DNA of 64,000 bases, taken from Bacillota bacterium. Its GTDB lineage: Bacteria > Bacillota > Clostridia > Peptostreptococcales > Acidaminobacteraceae. Each line of letters starts with the position of its first letter. Within the stretch, counting starts at the first letter, position 1. Location of the stretch: NCBI GenBank assembly GCA_025210655.1, contig JAOARG010000081.1:1-64000 (forward strand), read 5' to 3'. Shown piece after piece: positions 25,558-34,331 of this stretch. A program made the translations under genes and the position numbers. The notes under the pieces were generated by a model. The model was given only the letters and a program-made list of their open reading frames with translations. It did no database searches and was not told the origin of the DNA.

Positions 25558-26043
25558 ATGATCTCGATAATAATGGGAAGCAAGTCAGATTACGAAGTGA
25601 TGAAAGGTGCTATGGATATTTTAGACAAGTTTGGTATAGCTTACGAGGCAAATGTTCTTTCAGCTCACAGAACTTTAGGAGAGACACTTTCATATGTAAG
25701 TACTCTGGAGGACAGGGGTACAAAAGTTATTATTGCAGGAGCTGGTAAGGCTGCTCATTTACCAGGGGTAATAGCAGGTCATACATTAATTCCGGTTGTA
25801 GGAGTTCCTATTAAGACTAGTATGATGGGGGGCATGGACAGTCTTCTTTCAATAGTTCAGATGCCTGGTGGAATACCGGTGGCAACTGTAGGTGTTAATG
25901 GGGCTTTAAACGCAGGTCTTTTGGCAAGTCAAATGATTGCTATGGAAAACAAGGAAGTATTTGAAAAGCTTCTTGACTATAGAAGAGAAATGAAAGAAAA
26001 CGTACTTAATGATAATAAAGAAATTAAAAAGTGGAGGGATTAA
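25558..26043 (+). CDS. purE: N5-carboxyaminoimidazole ribonucleotide mutase
   Basis: Small enzyme of about 161 residues interconverting carboxylated forms of AIR (step 6). It has the class signature IIMGSKSDYEVM, the mobile loop SAHRT, and GAGKAAHLPGVIAGHT. No purK occurs in the cluster, so this may be the class II type that carboxylates AIR directly with CO2, fitting an anaerobe (inference). Three consecutive ATG codons occur at 25552-25560, and AGGAGG at 25545-25550 fits the last best. purC begins two bases after its stop. Confidence 0.93.
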   Translation: MISIIMGSKSDYEVMKGAMDILDKFGIAYEANVLSAHRTLGETLSYVSTLEDRGTKVIIAGAGKAAHLPGVIAGHTLIPVVGVPIKTSMMGGMDSLLSIVQMPGGIPVATVGVNGALNAGLLASQMIAMENKEVFEKLLDYRREMKENVLNDNKEIKKWRD

Positions 26044-26045
26044 TA

Positions 26046-26741
26046 ATGACAATGGAACTTTTATACGAGGGGAAAGCAAAAAAAGTATTCAAGACAAACA
26101 ATCCTGAGGAGTACATGATAGAGTACAAGGATGATGCAACAGCATTTAACGGAGTAAAGAAAAGTGAAATAGCAGGTAAGGGTGTACTTAACAATAAGAT
26201 TTCTTCAGTAATCTTTGAACTACTTGAAAAAAATGGTGTTGAGACACACTATATCAAGCAGGTAAGTGAAAGGGAAATGCTTGTTAAAAAAGTTGAAATT
26301 GTTGCACTTGAAGTGATTATTAGAAACACTATTGCAGGTTCCTTAAGTAAGAGACTTGGAATTGAAGAGGGTTTGAAACTTGAAAAACCTCTACTAGAGC
26401 TTTGTTATAAAAATGATGATCTAGGGGATCCTTTCATTACAGAAGATCATGTTGAGATTCTTGATTTAGTCGATACAGAAGGTCTTGATAAGATTAAGTC
26501 TATGGCTTTGAAAGTAAATGAAGTATTAAAAGGATATTTCCTAGACAAGGGAATAAATCTTGTAGATTTCAAACTTGAATTTGGATATTCAAAAGACGGT
26601 ATTGTATTAGCAGACGAAATTTCACCTGATACTTGTAGACTTTGGGATGTAAATACTGGTGAAAAACTTGATAAGGATAGATTTAGAAGAGATATGGGTG
26701 GACTTATTGAAGCATATGAGAATGTAGTAGGAAGGCTTTAG
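26046..26741 (+). CDS. purC: SAICAR synthetase
   Basis: Joins CAIR and aspartate using ATP to give SAICAR (step 7). About 231 residues, with the family start LLYEGKAKKVFKT, the central EVIIRNTIAGSL, and the ATP/Mg segment LVDFKLEFGYSKDGIVLADEISPDTCR. The frame opens at 26031 inside purE, but GGAGGG at 26034-26039 assigns the start to ATG 26046. purF follows after 14 bases. Confidence 0.95.
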   Translation: MTMELLYEGKAKKVFKTNNPEEYMIEYKDDATAFNGVKKSEIAGKGVLNNKISSVIFELLEKNGVETHYIKQVSEREMLVKKVEIVALEVIIRNTIAGSLSKRLGIEEGLKLEKPLLELCYKNDDLGDPFITEDHVEILDLVDTEGLDKIKSMALKVNEVLKGYFLDKGINLVDFKLEFGYSKDGIVLADEISPDTCRLWDVNTGEKLDKDRFRRDMGGLIEAYENVVGRL

Positions 26742-26755
26742 TCTGGAGGAAATCA

Positions 26756-28165
26756 ATGGATATATTTTGTGATAAATTGAAAGAAGAGTGTGGGGTTATT
26801 GGTATATTTCAAGAAGATATAAATTCAATATCCAGAAGACTTTGTTTTGGTCTTGTTGCTCTTCAGCACAGGGGACAGGAAAGTGCCGGTATCTCTGTCA
26901 TTAATGAAGGTAAAACTAAATATTATAAGGATATGGGCCTTGTTCAGGAAGTATTTGATGATACTATCCTGGACAAGCTTGAAGGAACAATCGGAGTAGG
27001 TCACGTAAGATATTCTACTACAGGGGATTCTCTTTGTGAAAATGCCCAGCCTCTAGTAGTAAATATGAAAAATACATCTATTAGTTTGGCTCACAATGGA
27101 AATCTTATTAATGCAACGGAGTTAAGGGATGAACTATATGATCATGGTTCACTTTTTCAAACTTCAATAGATAGCGAAGTAATTGCAAACCTTATTGCAG
27201 TAAATTATGAAGGTGATATGCCTAAGGCAGTTTCTAAGTCCATTGCAAGGGTAAAGGGTTCATTCGCACTTGTTATTGGAACTAACGATATGCTTATTGG
27301 CCTTAGGGATCCATTTGGACTTAGACCTTTGGTTTTAGGAAAGCTTGAAGGGGAAGGTTATGTATTTGCTTCTGAAACATGTGCCCTTGATGTTATTGGT
27401 GCTGAGTTTGTAAGAAATGTTGAAAAGGGAGAAATGGTAATTGTTACAGAAAAAGGTGTGGAGTCAATATTCTATGATGAATCACAGAAAAAAAGACTTT
27501 GTAGTTTTGAATATGTATACTTTGCAAGACCTGATTCTGATATAGATGAAGTAAATGTATTTATGGCAAGGGAAAGAGCTGGTAGGATACTTGCAAATGA
27601 AAGTCCAGTAGAGGGAGACATGGTAATAGCAGTTCCCGATTCTGGTATTGCAGCAGCTATTGGATATGCAAAGGAGTCTGGAATTCCTTATGGTACAGGA
27701 CTTATTAAAAACAAGTACCTTGGTAGAACATTTATAAAACCAGATCAGAAATCTAGGGAGCTAGCTGTTAGACTTAAGCTTAATGTACTTAAGGAAAACA
27801 TAAAGGACAAGAGGGTTATCCTGATAGATGACTCAATTGTTAGGGGAACTACTTCTAAAAAAATAGTTACAATGCTTAGAAATGCTGGAGCAAAGGAAGT
27901 ACATGTTAGGGTAAGTTCACCTCCAGTAATGTACTCTTGTTACTTTGGTATAGATACACCGTCAAGAAAGGCACTTGTAGGAGCTGAAAAAGAAATACAG
28001 GATATCTGTGATATGATTGGTGCAGATTCCTTGGCATACATTTCTATTGACGGCTTAAAGAAGTCTATAGGATGCGGAGAAAATCTTTGTATGGCATGTT
28101 TTGATGGGGATTATCCGATGGAGGTTCCTAAGAAGTCTAATAAATTTGTTTTTGAAAAAAATTAA
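26756..28165 (+). CDS. purF: Amidophosphoribosyltransferase
   Basis: First committed enzyme of purine synthesis: PRPP + glutamine to phosphoribosylamine. 469 residues. A short propeptide ends just before the nucleophile Cys in EECGVIGIF, so self-processing as in the Bacillus enzyme is expected. The N-terminal glutaminase has LQHRGQESAGIS and HNGNLINATELRDEL. The PRPP-binding loop is VILIDDSIVRGTTSKKIV. The C-terminal cysteines in CGENLCMACF and nearby are those that hold a 4Fe-4S cluster in this subtype, making the enzyme oxygen-labile. AGGA lies before the ATG. Confidence 0.95.
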   Translation: MDIFCDKLKEECGVIGIFQEDINSISRRLCFGLVALQHRGQESAGISVINEGKTKYYKDMGLVQEVFDDTILDKLEGTIGVGHVRYSTTGDSLCENAQPLVVNMKNTSISLAHNGNLINATELRDELYDHGSLFQTSIDSEVIANLIAVNYEGDMPKAVSKSIARVKGSFALVIGTNDMLIGLRDPFGLRPLVLGKLEGEGYVFASETCALDVIGAEFVRNVEKGEMVIVTEKGVESIFYDESQKKRLCSFEYVYFARPDSDIDEVNVFMARERAGRILANESPVEGDMVIAVPDSGIAAAIGYAKESGIPYGTGLIKNKYLGRTFIKPDQKSRELAVRLKLNVLKENIKDKRVILIDDSIVRGTTSKKIVTMLRNAGAKEVHVRVSSPPVMYSCYFGIDTPSRKALVGAEKEIQDICDMIGADSLAYISIDGLKKSIGCGENLCMACFDGDYPMEVPKKSNKFVFEKN

Positions 28166-28180
28166 CGGGAGATAATTATT

Positions 28181-29206
28181 ATGAGCAAAGTTACTTATAA
28201 GGATTCAGGAGTTAATATAGAAGAGGGATATGAAGCAGTAAAGAAGATTAATAGTCATGTGAAAAGGACTCATAATGAAGGTGTATTAAATGGCATAGGA
28301 AATTTTTCGGGTATGTTTATGCCAAACCTTAGGGGATATAAAAACCCAGTCCTAGTATCTGGAACAGATGGTGTAGGTACAAAGCTTAAGCTTGCCAACT
28401 ACTTTCAGAAACATGATGAAATAGGTAAGGATCTAGTGGCTATGTGTGTAAATGATATACTTTGCCAGGGTGCTTCACCAATGTTTTTCCTTGACTATAT
28501 AGCTACGGGAAAACTTGATTCAGACAGAATCGAGGAGATTGTCAGGGGAATATCTGATGGATGTATCCTTGGGAAAATGGCTCTTATAGGTGGAGAGACA
28601 GCTGAAATGCCTGGTATGTACGGTGGTGATGACTATGATCTTGCTGGATTTGCAGTGGGAATAGTTGATAGGGATAAGATTATCACAGGACAGGATATTT
28701 CAGAAGGTGACATTGCAATTGGACTAAAATCTTCCGGAATACATAGTAATGGATATAGCCTTGTAAGGAAGATATTCTTTGAAGATGATAAAGACTTAAA
28801 GGATAAATTTATGAAGGACAAGGAGTATTTAAAAGGGATACTTCTTGAGCCTACAAGAATATATGCAGATATAGTTGGAAAAATAATTTCTAAGATAGAA
28901 GTAAAGGGTATGGCCCATATCACAGGTGGAGGATTCTACGAAAATATTCCTAGAATGCTTCCAGAAGGTATAGGTCTTAAGGTTTTCAGGGAGTCTTGGG
29001 ATATACCAGAAGTTTTCGAGATTATAAAAAGAGAAGGAAATCTAGAAGACAAGGATATGTTCTCAACTTTCAATATGGGGATTGGCATGGTAATGGTAAT
29101 AAAGAAAGAAAATCTTGATACTGTTAAGGATATCTTAAAAGAAAACGGTGAAGACTTTGTATTACTTGGGGATGTAATCAAGTCAGAAGAGGCTGTGGTA
29201 TTATGA
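28181..29206 (+). CDS. purM: Phosphoribosylformylglycinamidine cyclo-ligase (AIR synthetase)
   Basis: Closes the imidazole ring, FGAM + ATP to AIR (step 5). 341 residues with YKDSGVNIEEGYEAV at the N-terminus, SGTDGVGTKLKLA as ATP-site loop, MCVNDILCQGASPMFFLDY, GGETAEMPGMY and the C-terminal ITGGGFYENIPRMLP. The stop overlaps the purN start by 4 bases (ATGA). It is shared in one transcript with the neighbouring purine genes. Confidence 0.95.
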   Translation: MSKVTYKDSGVNIEEGYEAVKKINSHVKRTHNEGVLNGIGNFSGMFMPNLRGYKNPVLVSGTDGVGTKLKLANYFQKHDEIGKDLVAMCVNDILCQGASPMFFLDYIATGKLDSDRIEEIVRGISDGCILGKMALIGGETAEMPGMYGGDDYDLAGFAVGIVDRDKIITGQDISEGDIAIGLKSSGIHSNGYSLVRKIFFEDDKDLKDKFMKDKEYLKGILLEPTRIYADIVGKIISKIEVKGMAHITGGGFYENIPRMLPEGIGLKVFRESWDIPEVFEIIKREGNLEDKDMFSTFNMGIGMVMVIKKENLDTVKDILKENGEDFVLLGDVIKSEEAVVL

Positions 29207-29826
29207 AGAAAATAAATATTTGTGTTTTCATCTCTGGTGGAGGAACAAATTTAGAAAATATCATAGATAAATGTCATAGTGGTTTTATAAATGGTGAAGT
29301 TAAATTGCTAGTATCGGATAAGAAAGAGGCATATGGTTTAGAGAGGGCAAAAAATCATAATATTAAAAGCTATGTCCATGAAAAGGGTGCTGATGGTAAA
29401 AGAGATGTAGAAAAATTACTTGAAGCCATGGATGAAAGTGAAATAGATTTAGTAATTTTGGCTGGATATTTGTCCATTGTCGAAAAAAATGTTATAAATA
29501 AATATAGAAATAAAATAATAAATATACACCCTTCCCTTATTCCTAGCTTTTGTGGTAAAGGGTTTTACGGAATGAAGGTCCATGAAGCTGCAATAAAAAG
29601 GGGTGTAAAGATTTCTGGAGCCACTGTTCATTATGTTGACGAGGGAACTGATACAGGACCAATAGTCATGCAAAAGACTGTTGAAGTTGATGAGGATGAT
29701 ACAGCTGAAAGTCTTCAGAAAAAGGTGTTGAATATTGAGTATGAAATATTAGGGAAGGTTGCAAGACTTATATCCCTTGAAAAAATATATGTAGAAGATG
29801 GAACCGTGAGGAGGCGTAGAGATTGA
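29203..29826 (+). CDS. purN: GAR formyltransferase
   Basis: Transfers a formyl group from 10-formyltetrahydrofolate to GAR (step 3). 207 residues. It has the loop [11 protein letters not shown], the catalytic Asn-His-Asp set in [11 protein letters not shown] (with N and H) and [10 protein letters not shown] (Asp). [20 protein letters not shown] is the typical substrate-site segment. It is translationally coupled at both ends: its start overlaps purM and its stop overlaps the TTG start of purH. Confidence 0.95.
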   Translation: MKKINICVFISGGGTNLENIIDKCHSGFINGEVKLLVSDKKEAYGLERAKNHNIKSYVHEKGADGKRDVEKLLEAMDESEIDLVILAGYLSIVEKNVINKYRNKIINIHPSLIPSFCGKGFYGMKVHEAAIKRGVKISGATVHYVDEGTDTGPIVMQKTVEVDEDDTAESLQKKVLNIEYEILGKVARLISLEKIYVEDGTVRRRRD

Positions 29827-31334
29827 AAAAGAGAGCATTGATAAGTGTTTCAGATAAGAGTGGTATCGTTGAATTTTCAAGAAATCTAGTGAAGGCAGGT
29901 TATGAAATAATTTCTACTGGGGGAACAATGAAATTACTTAAGGAAAATGAAGTTCCTTGTATGGGTGTTTCAGAAGTTACTGGATTCCCTGAATGCTTTG
30001 ATGGTAGAGTGAAGACTCTTCATCCAATTATCCATGGTGGAATTTTAAATATCAGAGACAATGAAAAGCATCAGGCACAAAAGACCGAGCTTGGAATCGA
30101 AGATATCGATATGCTTGTAGTAAATCTTTATCCTTTTAGGGAAACAGTTAAAAAAGGCTTAAGCTTTGAAGACTGTATAGAAAATATAGATATCGGTGGT
30201 CCTACAATGTTAAGATCAGGAGCAAAAAACTTCAAATATGTTCTTACAGTAGTTGATCCAGCAGATTATGACTTAGTAATCAAAATGGTTTCTGAAGATA
30301 AACTTGATGAGAAAACTAGACTTTCTTATGCTAAGAAAGTATTTAAGCATACATCTATTTATGACTCTATGATTAATTCTTACCTAGAGAATTTTGTAGA
30401 AGATGAGTCATACTCAGATGAGATTGTAATTGCTTGTGAAAAGGTACAGGACTTAAGATATGGTGAGAATCCTCACCAAAAAGCTGGATTCTATAAGCCT
30501 ATGGACCTTAATATGCCATTTGAAAAGCTTCATGGTAAAGAGTTATCTTTCAATAACTACAATGATATAAATAGTGCTATAGAAATGATAAATGAGTTTG
30601 AAGAACCTACAGCAATTGGTATCAAGCATACTAATCCTTGTGGTGCTGCATCAGCAAAAAATATCCATGATGCATATCTTAAGGCTTATCAGTGTGATCC
30701 TGTTTCAATATTCGGTGGAATCGTTGTTGTTAACAGGGAAATGGATGAAGATACAGCTGCTGAAATCAATAAAATCTTTGTAGAGATAGTAATTGCTCCT
30801 TCATATAGCCAAAAGGCTATGGAAGTACTTACTTCAAAGAAAAATATCAGGGTACTTAAATCAAATATCTCAGATAAAAATAAAAAGATAGAAATGAGAA
30901 GTTCAATCGGAGGACTTCTAGTTCAGGATAAGGACGCTGGTTCTTATAGTGATCTGAACACAGTTACATCAAGAATAGCTACAAATAAAGAGATGGAAGA
31001 CTTAGAATTTGCATGGAAATTAGTTAAACATGTTAAGTCAAATGCCATTGTTCTTGCAAAGGATAAAAAGGCCATTGGAGTTGGACCTGGACAGGTTAAC
31101 AGAATTTGGGCCCTTAAGAATGCCATTAAGTATTCAAGTGAAGATGTAAAGGGTGCAGTACTTGCCTCTGACGCATTCTTCCCATTTAATGATTGTGTAA
31201 AGGAAGCTGCTGATGCTGGTATTACAGCTATTATTCAGCCTGGCGGATCTATTAGAGATCAGGAATCAATCGATGAAGCGGATAAGAATGGTTTATCAAT
31301 GTTATTCACTGGAATTAGACACTTTAAGCATTAA
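29823..31334 (+). CDS. purH: Bifunctional AICAR formyltransferase / IMP cyclohydrolase
   Basis: Performs the last two steps to IMP. The N-terminal cyclohydrolase domain, about residues 1-190, has [15 protein letters not shown] and [13 protein letters not shown]. The C-terminal transformylase domain has [11 protein letters not shown], the catalytic Lys-His in [13 protein letters not shown], and ends in TGIRHFKH. 503 residues. The start codon is TTG with GAGGAGG before it, and it overlaps the purN stop. purB (adenylosuccinate lyase), needed between PurC and PurH, is not in this window. Confidence 0.95.
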   Translation: MKKRALISVSDKSGIVEFSRNLVKAGYEIISTGGTMKLLKENEVPCMGVSEVTGFPECFDGRVKTLHPIIHGGILNIRDNEKHQAQKTELGIEDIDMLVVNLYPFRETVKKGLSFEDCIENIDIGGPTMLRSGAKNFKYVLTVVDPADYDLVIKMVSEDKLDEKTRLSYAKKVFKHTSIYDSMINSYLENFVEDESYSDEIVIACEKVQDLRYGENPHQKAGFYKPMDLNMPFEKLHGKELSFNNYNDINSAIEMINEFEEPTAIGIKHTNPCGAASAKNIHDAYLKAYQCDPVSIFGGIVVVNREMDEDTAAEINKIFVEIVIAPSYSQKAMEVLTSKKNIRVLKSNISDKNKKIEMRSSIGGLLVQDKDAGSYSDLNTVTSRIATNKEMEDLEFAWKLVKHVKSNAIVLAKDKKAIGVGPGQVNRIWALKNAIKYSSEDVKGAVLASDAFFPFNDCVKEAADAGITAIIQPGGSIRDQESIDEADKNGLSMLFTGIRHFKH

Positions 31335-31348
31335 GAAGGGGTGTAAGT

Positions 31349-32596
31349 ATGAAGGTACTGGTAATAGGAAGCGGTGGAAGAGAGCATTCCCTAGGCATGA
31401 AAATAAGTGAGAGTACTAGAGTGGAGAGTCTTTTCTTTGCCCCAGGTAATGCAGGGACAAATGTATTAGGAAAAAATATAGATATCCAGGCTAATGATGT
31501 AGAGGGTCTTCTTAAATTTGCTCTAGATGAGAAAATTGACCTTACAGTAGTAGGTCCTGAAGATCCATTATGCTCAGGTATTGTAGATATATTTGAAGAA
31601 AAGGGACTGAGAATTTTTGGTCCTGATAAAAAATGTTCATACTTTGAAAAATCAAAAAGCTATACCAAGGAATTTTTAATGAAGTATGATATTCCAACTG
31701 GAGACTATAAGGAATTTACAGATTCTAATCTTGCTAAGGCAGAACTTTCCCAGTGGAGCTACCCCCTAGTGATCAAGGCTGACGGTCTTGCTGCTGGGAA
31801 GGGTGTTGCCATATGTAATACTATATCCGAGGGTGAAGAATTTATTTCACAGGTAATGGATAGTAAGATATTTGGTGAATCTGGAGATAAGATAATATTT
31901 GAAGAATACCTAGAGGGAAAAGAAACATCAATCATAGCCCTCGTTTCAAAGGATACAATACTACCACTTGAAACAGCAAAGGACTATAAAAAGGTATATG
32001 AAAATAACAAAGGACCTAATACAGGTGGTATGGGCTCCTTCAGTCCTTCAAATGAAATAGACAAGGAAATGATGGACAAGATATATAGCAGGGTGCTTAA
32101 TCCCTTTATGGATGGAATAAAAGAAGAAGGAATGAACTACAGGGGAATAATCTTTGTAGGAATCATGATAGTAAAGGGCGATCCATATGTACTAGAATTC
32201 AACGTAAGATTTGGAGATCCAGAAACCCAGTCCATATTAGCTAGAATGGAAAATGACATAGTAGACGTAATGGACAGCGTAATAGACGAGAAACTTTCAG
32301 AGACAAGACTAAGCTGGACAGATAAAACAGCAATGACAGTAGTCCTAGCATCAGGAGGATATCCAGCTTCATACCAAAAAGGATACGAAATATCAGGACT
32401 AGATAGTCTAAATGAAATAAAAATAATCCACGGAGGAACAAAGTCAGATGACGACAAGGTTCTTACCAATGGAGGAAGAGTCTTAAACATGGTCGTATTA
32501 GGAGATTCAATAGAAGACTGTAGACAGAAGATTTATGGACAAATTGATAGGGTTAAGTTTCAAGATATTTATTTTAGAAATGATATTGGACTTTAA
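31349..32596 (+). CDS. purD: GAR synthetase
   Basis: ATP-grasp ligase joining phosphoribosylamine and glycine (step 2). 415 residues with N-terminal VIGSGGREHSLGMKI, ATP-grasp glycine-rich loop IKADGLAAGKGV, the segment NTGGMGSFSP and the Mg site EFNVRFGDPETQ. It is the last gene of the purine block and starts 14 bases after purH. Its last 400 bases are enriched in A-ending codons (for example GGA, ATA, AGA) compared with the rest, a mild local codon-use shift. A strong terminator follows directly. Confidence 0.95.
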   Translation: MKVLVIGSGGREHSLGMKISESTRVESLFFAPGNAGTNVLGKNIDIQANDVEGLLKFALDEKIDLTVVGPEDPLCSGIVDIFEEKGLRIFGPDKKCSYFEKSKSYTKEFLMKYDIPTGDYKEFTDSNLAKAELSQWSYPLVIKADGLAAGKGVAICNTISEGEEFISQVMDSKIFGESGDKIIFEEYLEGKETSIIALVSKDTILPLETAKDYKKVYENNKGPNTGGMGSFSPSNEIDKEMMDKIYSRVLNPFMDGIKEEGMNYRGIIFVGIMIVKGDPYVLEFNVRFGDPETQSILARMENDIVDVMDSVIDEKLSETRLSWTDKTAMTVVLASGGYPASYQKGYEISGLDSLNEIKIIHGGTKSDDDKVLTNGGRVLNMVVLGDSIEDCRQKIYGQIDRVKFQDIYFRNDIGL

Positions 32597-32599
32597 TTT

Positions 32600-32625
32600 G
32601 AGATGCCTTTGGGCATCTCTTTTTG
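32600..32625 (+). terminator. Rho-independent terminator of the pur block
   Basis: GAGATGCC, TTTG, GGCATCTC and five T, four bases after the purD stop. It directly abuts the first node of the ladder element that follows. Confidence 0.92.
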
Positions 32626-32966
32626 TCTAGTGCTGTTCTCCTGAGAACTATCGTCTAGTTTTTTGATTACTCAAAAGGTCTAGTGTAAAATCTTCGGCTA
32701 TAGCCTGGTTTTCGTCTAGTACTACTTACTATAAGTAGTGTCCGAGGATATTTTGCTTTCGCAAAATTATTTTTATGAAAAGAAAAAGTCTCTTTTAAAA
32801 TTGTTATTTTACGTAAGTAAAATTTCATTGGACGTATTGAAACAATACTCTAGACGTACAAATAAGAAATCAGTTGTACACTAGACTTTTTGATATATCA
32901 AAAAACTAGACGCTTGTTTTGAAAAAACAGCACTAGACTAGGGTCTAAAAAGAACAGCATTAGACT
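32625..32966. repeat. Ladder palindrome element, GTCTAGT family (full copy)
   Basis: This fills the gene-free gap between purD and the methyltransferase gene. GTCTAGT occurs at 32625, 32653, 32678 and 32714. Its reverse complement occurs near 32850, 32880, 32905 and 32932. Between successive nodes on each side lies a different small hairpin, for example GTTCTC-CT-GAGAAC on the left and TTTTTGATATATCAAAAA on the right. Flanking bases agree within each pair: the outermost pair extends to 13 perfect base pairs, and the others to 7-8. GTCC (32740) and GGAC (32830) close an inner core with two further hairpins. Folded, it is a stack of four-way junctions. Confidence 0.85.
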
Positions 32967-33025
32967 ATTCATCCAAAAACCACTATAATAAAACATAGAA
33001 AACAAAAGAAAAATCGGAGGTAACT

Positions 33026-33688
33026 ATGGATTACAATTCAACAAAAAAATACTGGGACGAGATATTTGCTGAGGTTCCTGTTTATAAAGCTGAAAATAGG
33101 GTTAATAATGGAGAACTTGAAAGATGTTTTAAGTGGCTTGGTGAGGGTGCTGAGTCGGTTATCGATTTTGGTTGTGGAAATGGTAGGGCTCTTTATAGGG
33201 CTGCTTATTATGGTAGTAAGAAGGTTTTAGGGATAGATATTTCTGCTGAAGGGATTGATCTTGCTAAGAAGATTGAGCTTGATGGTCTTGAGAAGGATTT
33301 TGTACTTGGCGGGGTAGAGTCTCTTAAGGATATTGAAGATGCTTCTTTTGAAGGGGGAATTCTTTTTAATATTCTAGATAATATTTCTCCGTCTGATTGT
33401 GAGACTGTTCTAAATGAGATTCACAGAATCTTAGGTGATGGGGGAAAGCTTCTTATTAAGCTTAATCCTGAATATGATAATAAGGAGCTTGATTCTGATC
33501 CTGATTTTACTAAGTTTGAGGAATCCTTATATCTTGAGGAATCGGGGGTATATTTTTATAATATTACTGACCATATGATGAAAAGCTTCCTTGATGGAAA
33601 GTTTAATATAGTTGATGAGGGAGAAATTGAGTTTAAGGATTTCATGACATACAATAGAATCTATCTTCTTGAAAAAAGCGAGGGCTAG
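33026..33688 (+). CDS. Class I SAM-dependent methyltransferase
   Basis: Protein of 220 residues with the Rossmann SAM-binding motif I VIDFGCGNGRALYRAAYYG (about 44-62), acidic post-I residue in LGIDIS, and motif IV region GGILFNILDNISP. It is close to generic methyltransferase-11/25 groups, so the methyl acceptor cannot be predicted. It is followed after two bases by a histidine-phosphatase gene, and the two are probably co-expressed. GGAGG lies before the ATG. Confidence 0.85.
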   Translation: MDYNSTKKYWDEIFAEVPVYKAENRVNNGELERCFKWLGEGAESVIDFGCGNGRALYRAAYYGSKKVLGIDISAEGIDLAKKIELDGLEKDFVLGGVESLKDIEDASFEGGILFNILDNISPSDCETVLNEIHRILGDGGKLLIKLNPEYDNKELDSDPDFTKFEESLYLEESGVYFYNITDHMMKSFLDGKFNIVDEGEIEFKDFMTYNRIYLLEKSEG

Positions 33689-33690
33689 TA

Positions 33691-34245
33691 ATGGTAAACA
33701 TATATTTAATCAGACATGGTGAGACTGACTATAATGTAAAGGGGATTATTCAAGGATCCCTTGATACTCCTATAAATGAAAATGGTGTTAAACAGGCCTT
33801 AGATGCTATGGATGAGATATCTATGCTGGATATTGATATGATCCTTTCTTCTCCACAAAAGAGGGCAAGAATGACTTCTGATATCATTTCTAGTAATCTT
33901 GATATGGATTATGAAATCTGGAATGAATTTAAGGAGAGATCCTTTGGTATATACCAGGGTAAAAGTTATAAATATCTTAGGGAAAATCTTACTGAGGATT
34001 ATTATAAATCAAAGAGGGATTTTTACCATAGGACTGAAAATGGTGAATCTATGGAGGATGTTTACGAAAGGGTTAAATCAGCCTTTGAAAAAATCAAAAA
34101 TAAGTGGGATGGGAAAAATATCTTGATTGTTAGTCATGGTTCAACGGTAAGGATAATTGATGCTTATTTTAGACTTGAAAAGGGGCAGGTGGATTTTGAT
34201 ATCCATATGGAAAACTGCAAGATATATCATTATGTAATTAAGTAG
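33691..34245 (+). CDS. Histidine phosphatase (phosphoglycerate mutase-like)
   Basis: Protein of 184 residues of the branch-1 histidine phosphatase superfamily. The catalytic LIRHGETDYN carries the phosphorylated His at about residue 9. The second His occurs in VSHGSTVRII (about 148). The size and the motif QGSLDTPINENG fit the CobC/GpmB-like group, which removes phosphate from small metabolites. Substrate unknown. It is downstream of and tightly spaced to the methyltransferase gene. Confidence 0.85.
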   Translation: MVNIYLIRHGETDYNVKGIIQGSLDTPINENGVKQALDAMDEISMLDIDMILSSPQKRARMTSDIISSNLDMDYEIWNEFKERSFGIYQGKSYKYLRENLTEDYYKSKRDFYHRTENGESMEDVYERVKSAFEKIKNKWDGKNILIVSHGSTVRIIDAYFRLEKGQVDFDIHMENCKIYHYVIK

Positions 34246-34263
34246 ATGAATTAAGTGAATATT

Positions 34264-34309
34264 AGGGAATATCGTGGCTATATATTATATAGAGGATATT
34301 CCTTTTTTT
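34264..34309 (+). terminator. Rho-independent terminator
   Basis: AGGGAATATC and GATATTCC enclose an AT-rich inner helix and are followed by seven T, after the histidine phosphatase gene. Confidence 0.8.
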
Positions 34310-34331
34310 ATTTTTTGAGGTGTTGATGACT

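Noticed and set aside
32625..32966. CRISPR-like array (regularly spaced short repeats with variable spacers)
   Set aside because: The repeats are only 7-8 bases, the spacers are themselves hairpins of unequal length, and the second half carries the reverse complement of the repeats. No cas genes are present.
34320..34331. Earlier starts for the Ppx/GppA gene
   Set aside because: They overlap or crowd the GAGGTG ribosome site, and the conserved fold begins only after the later ATG.
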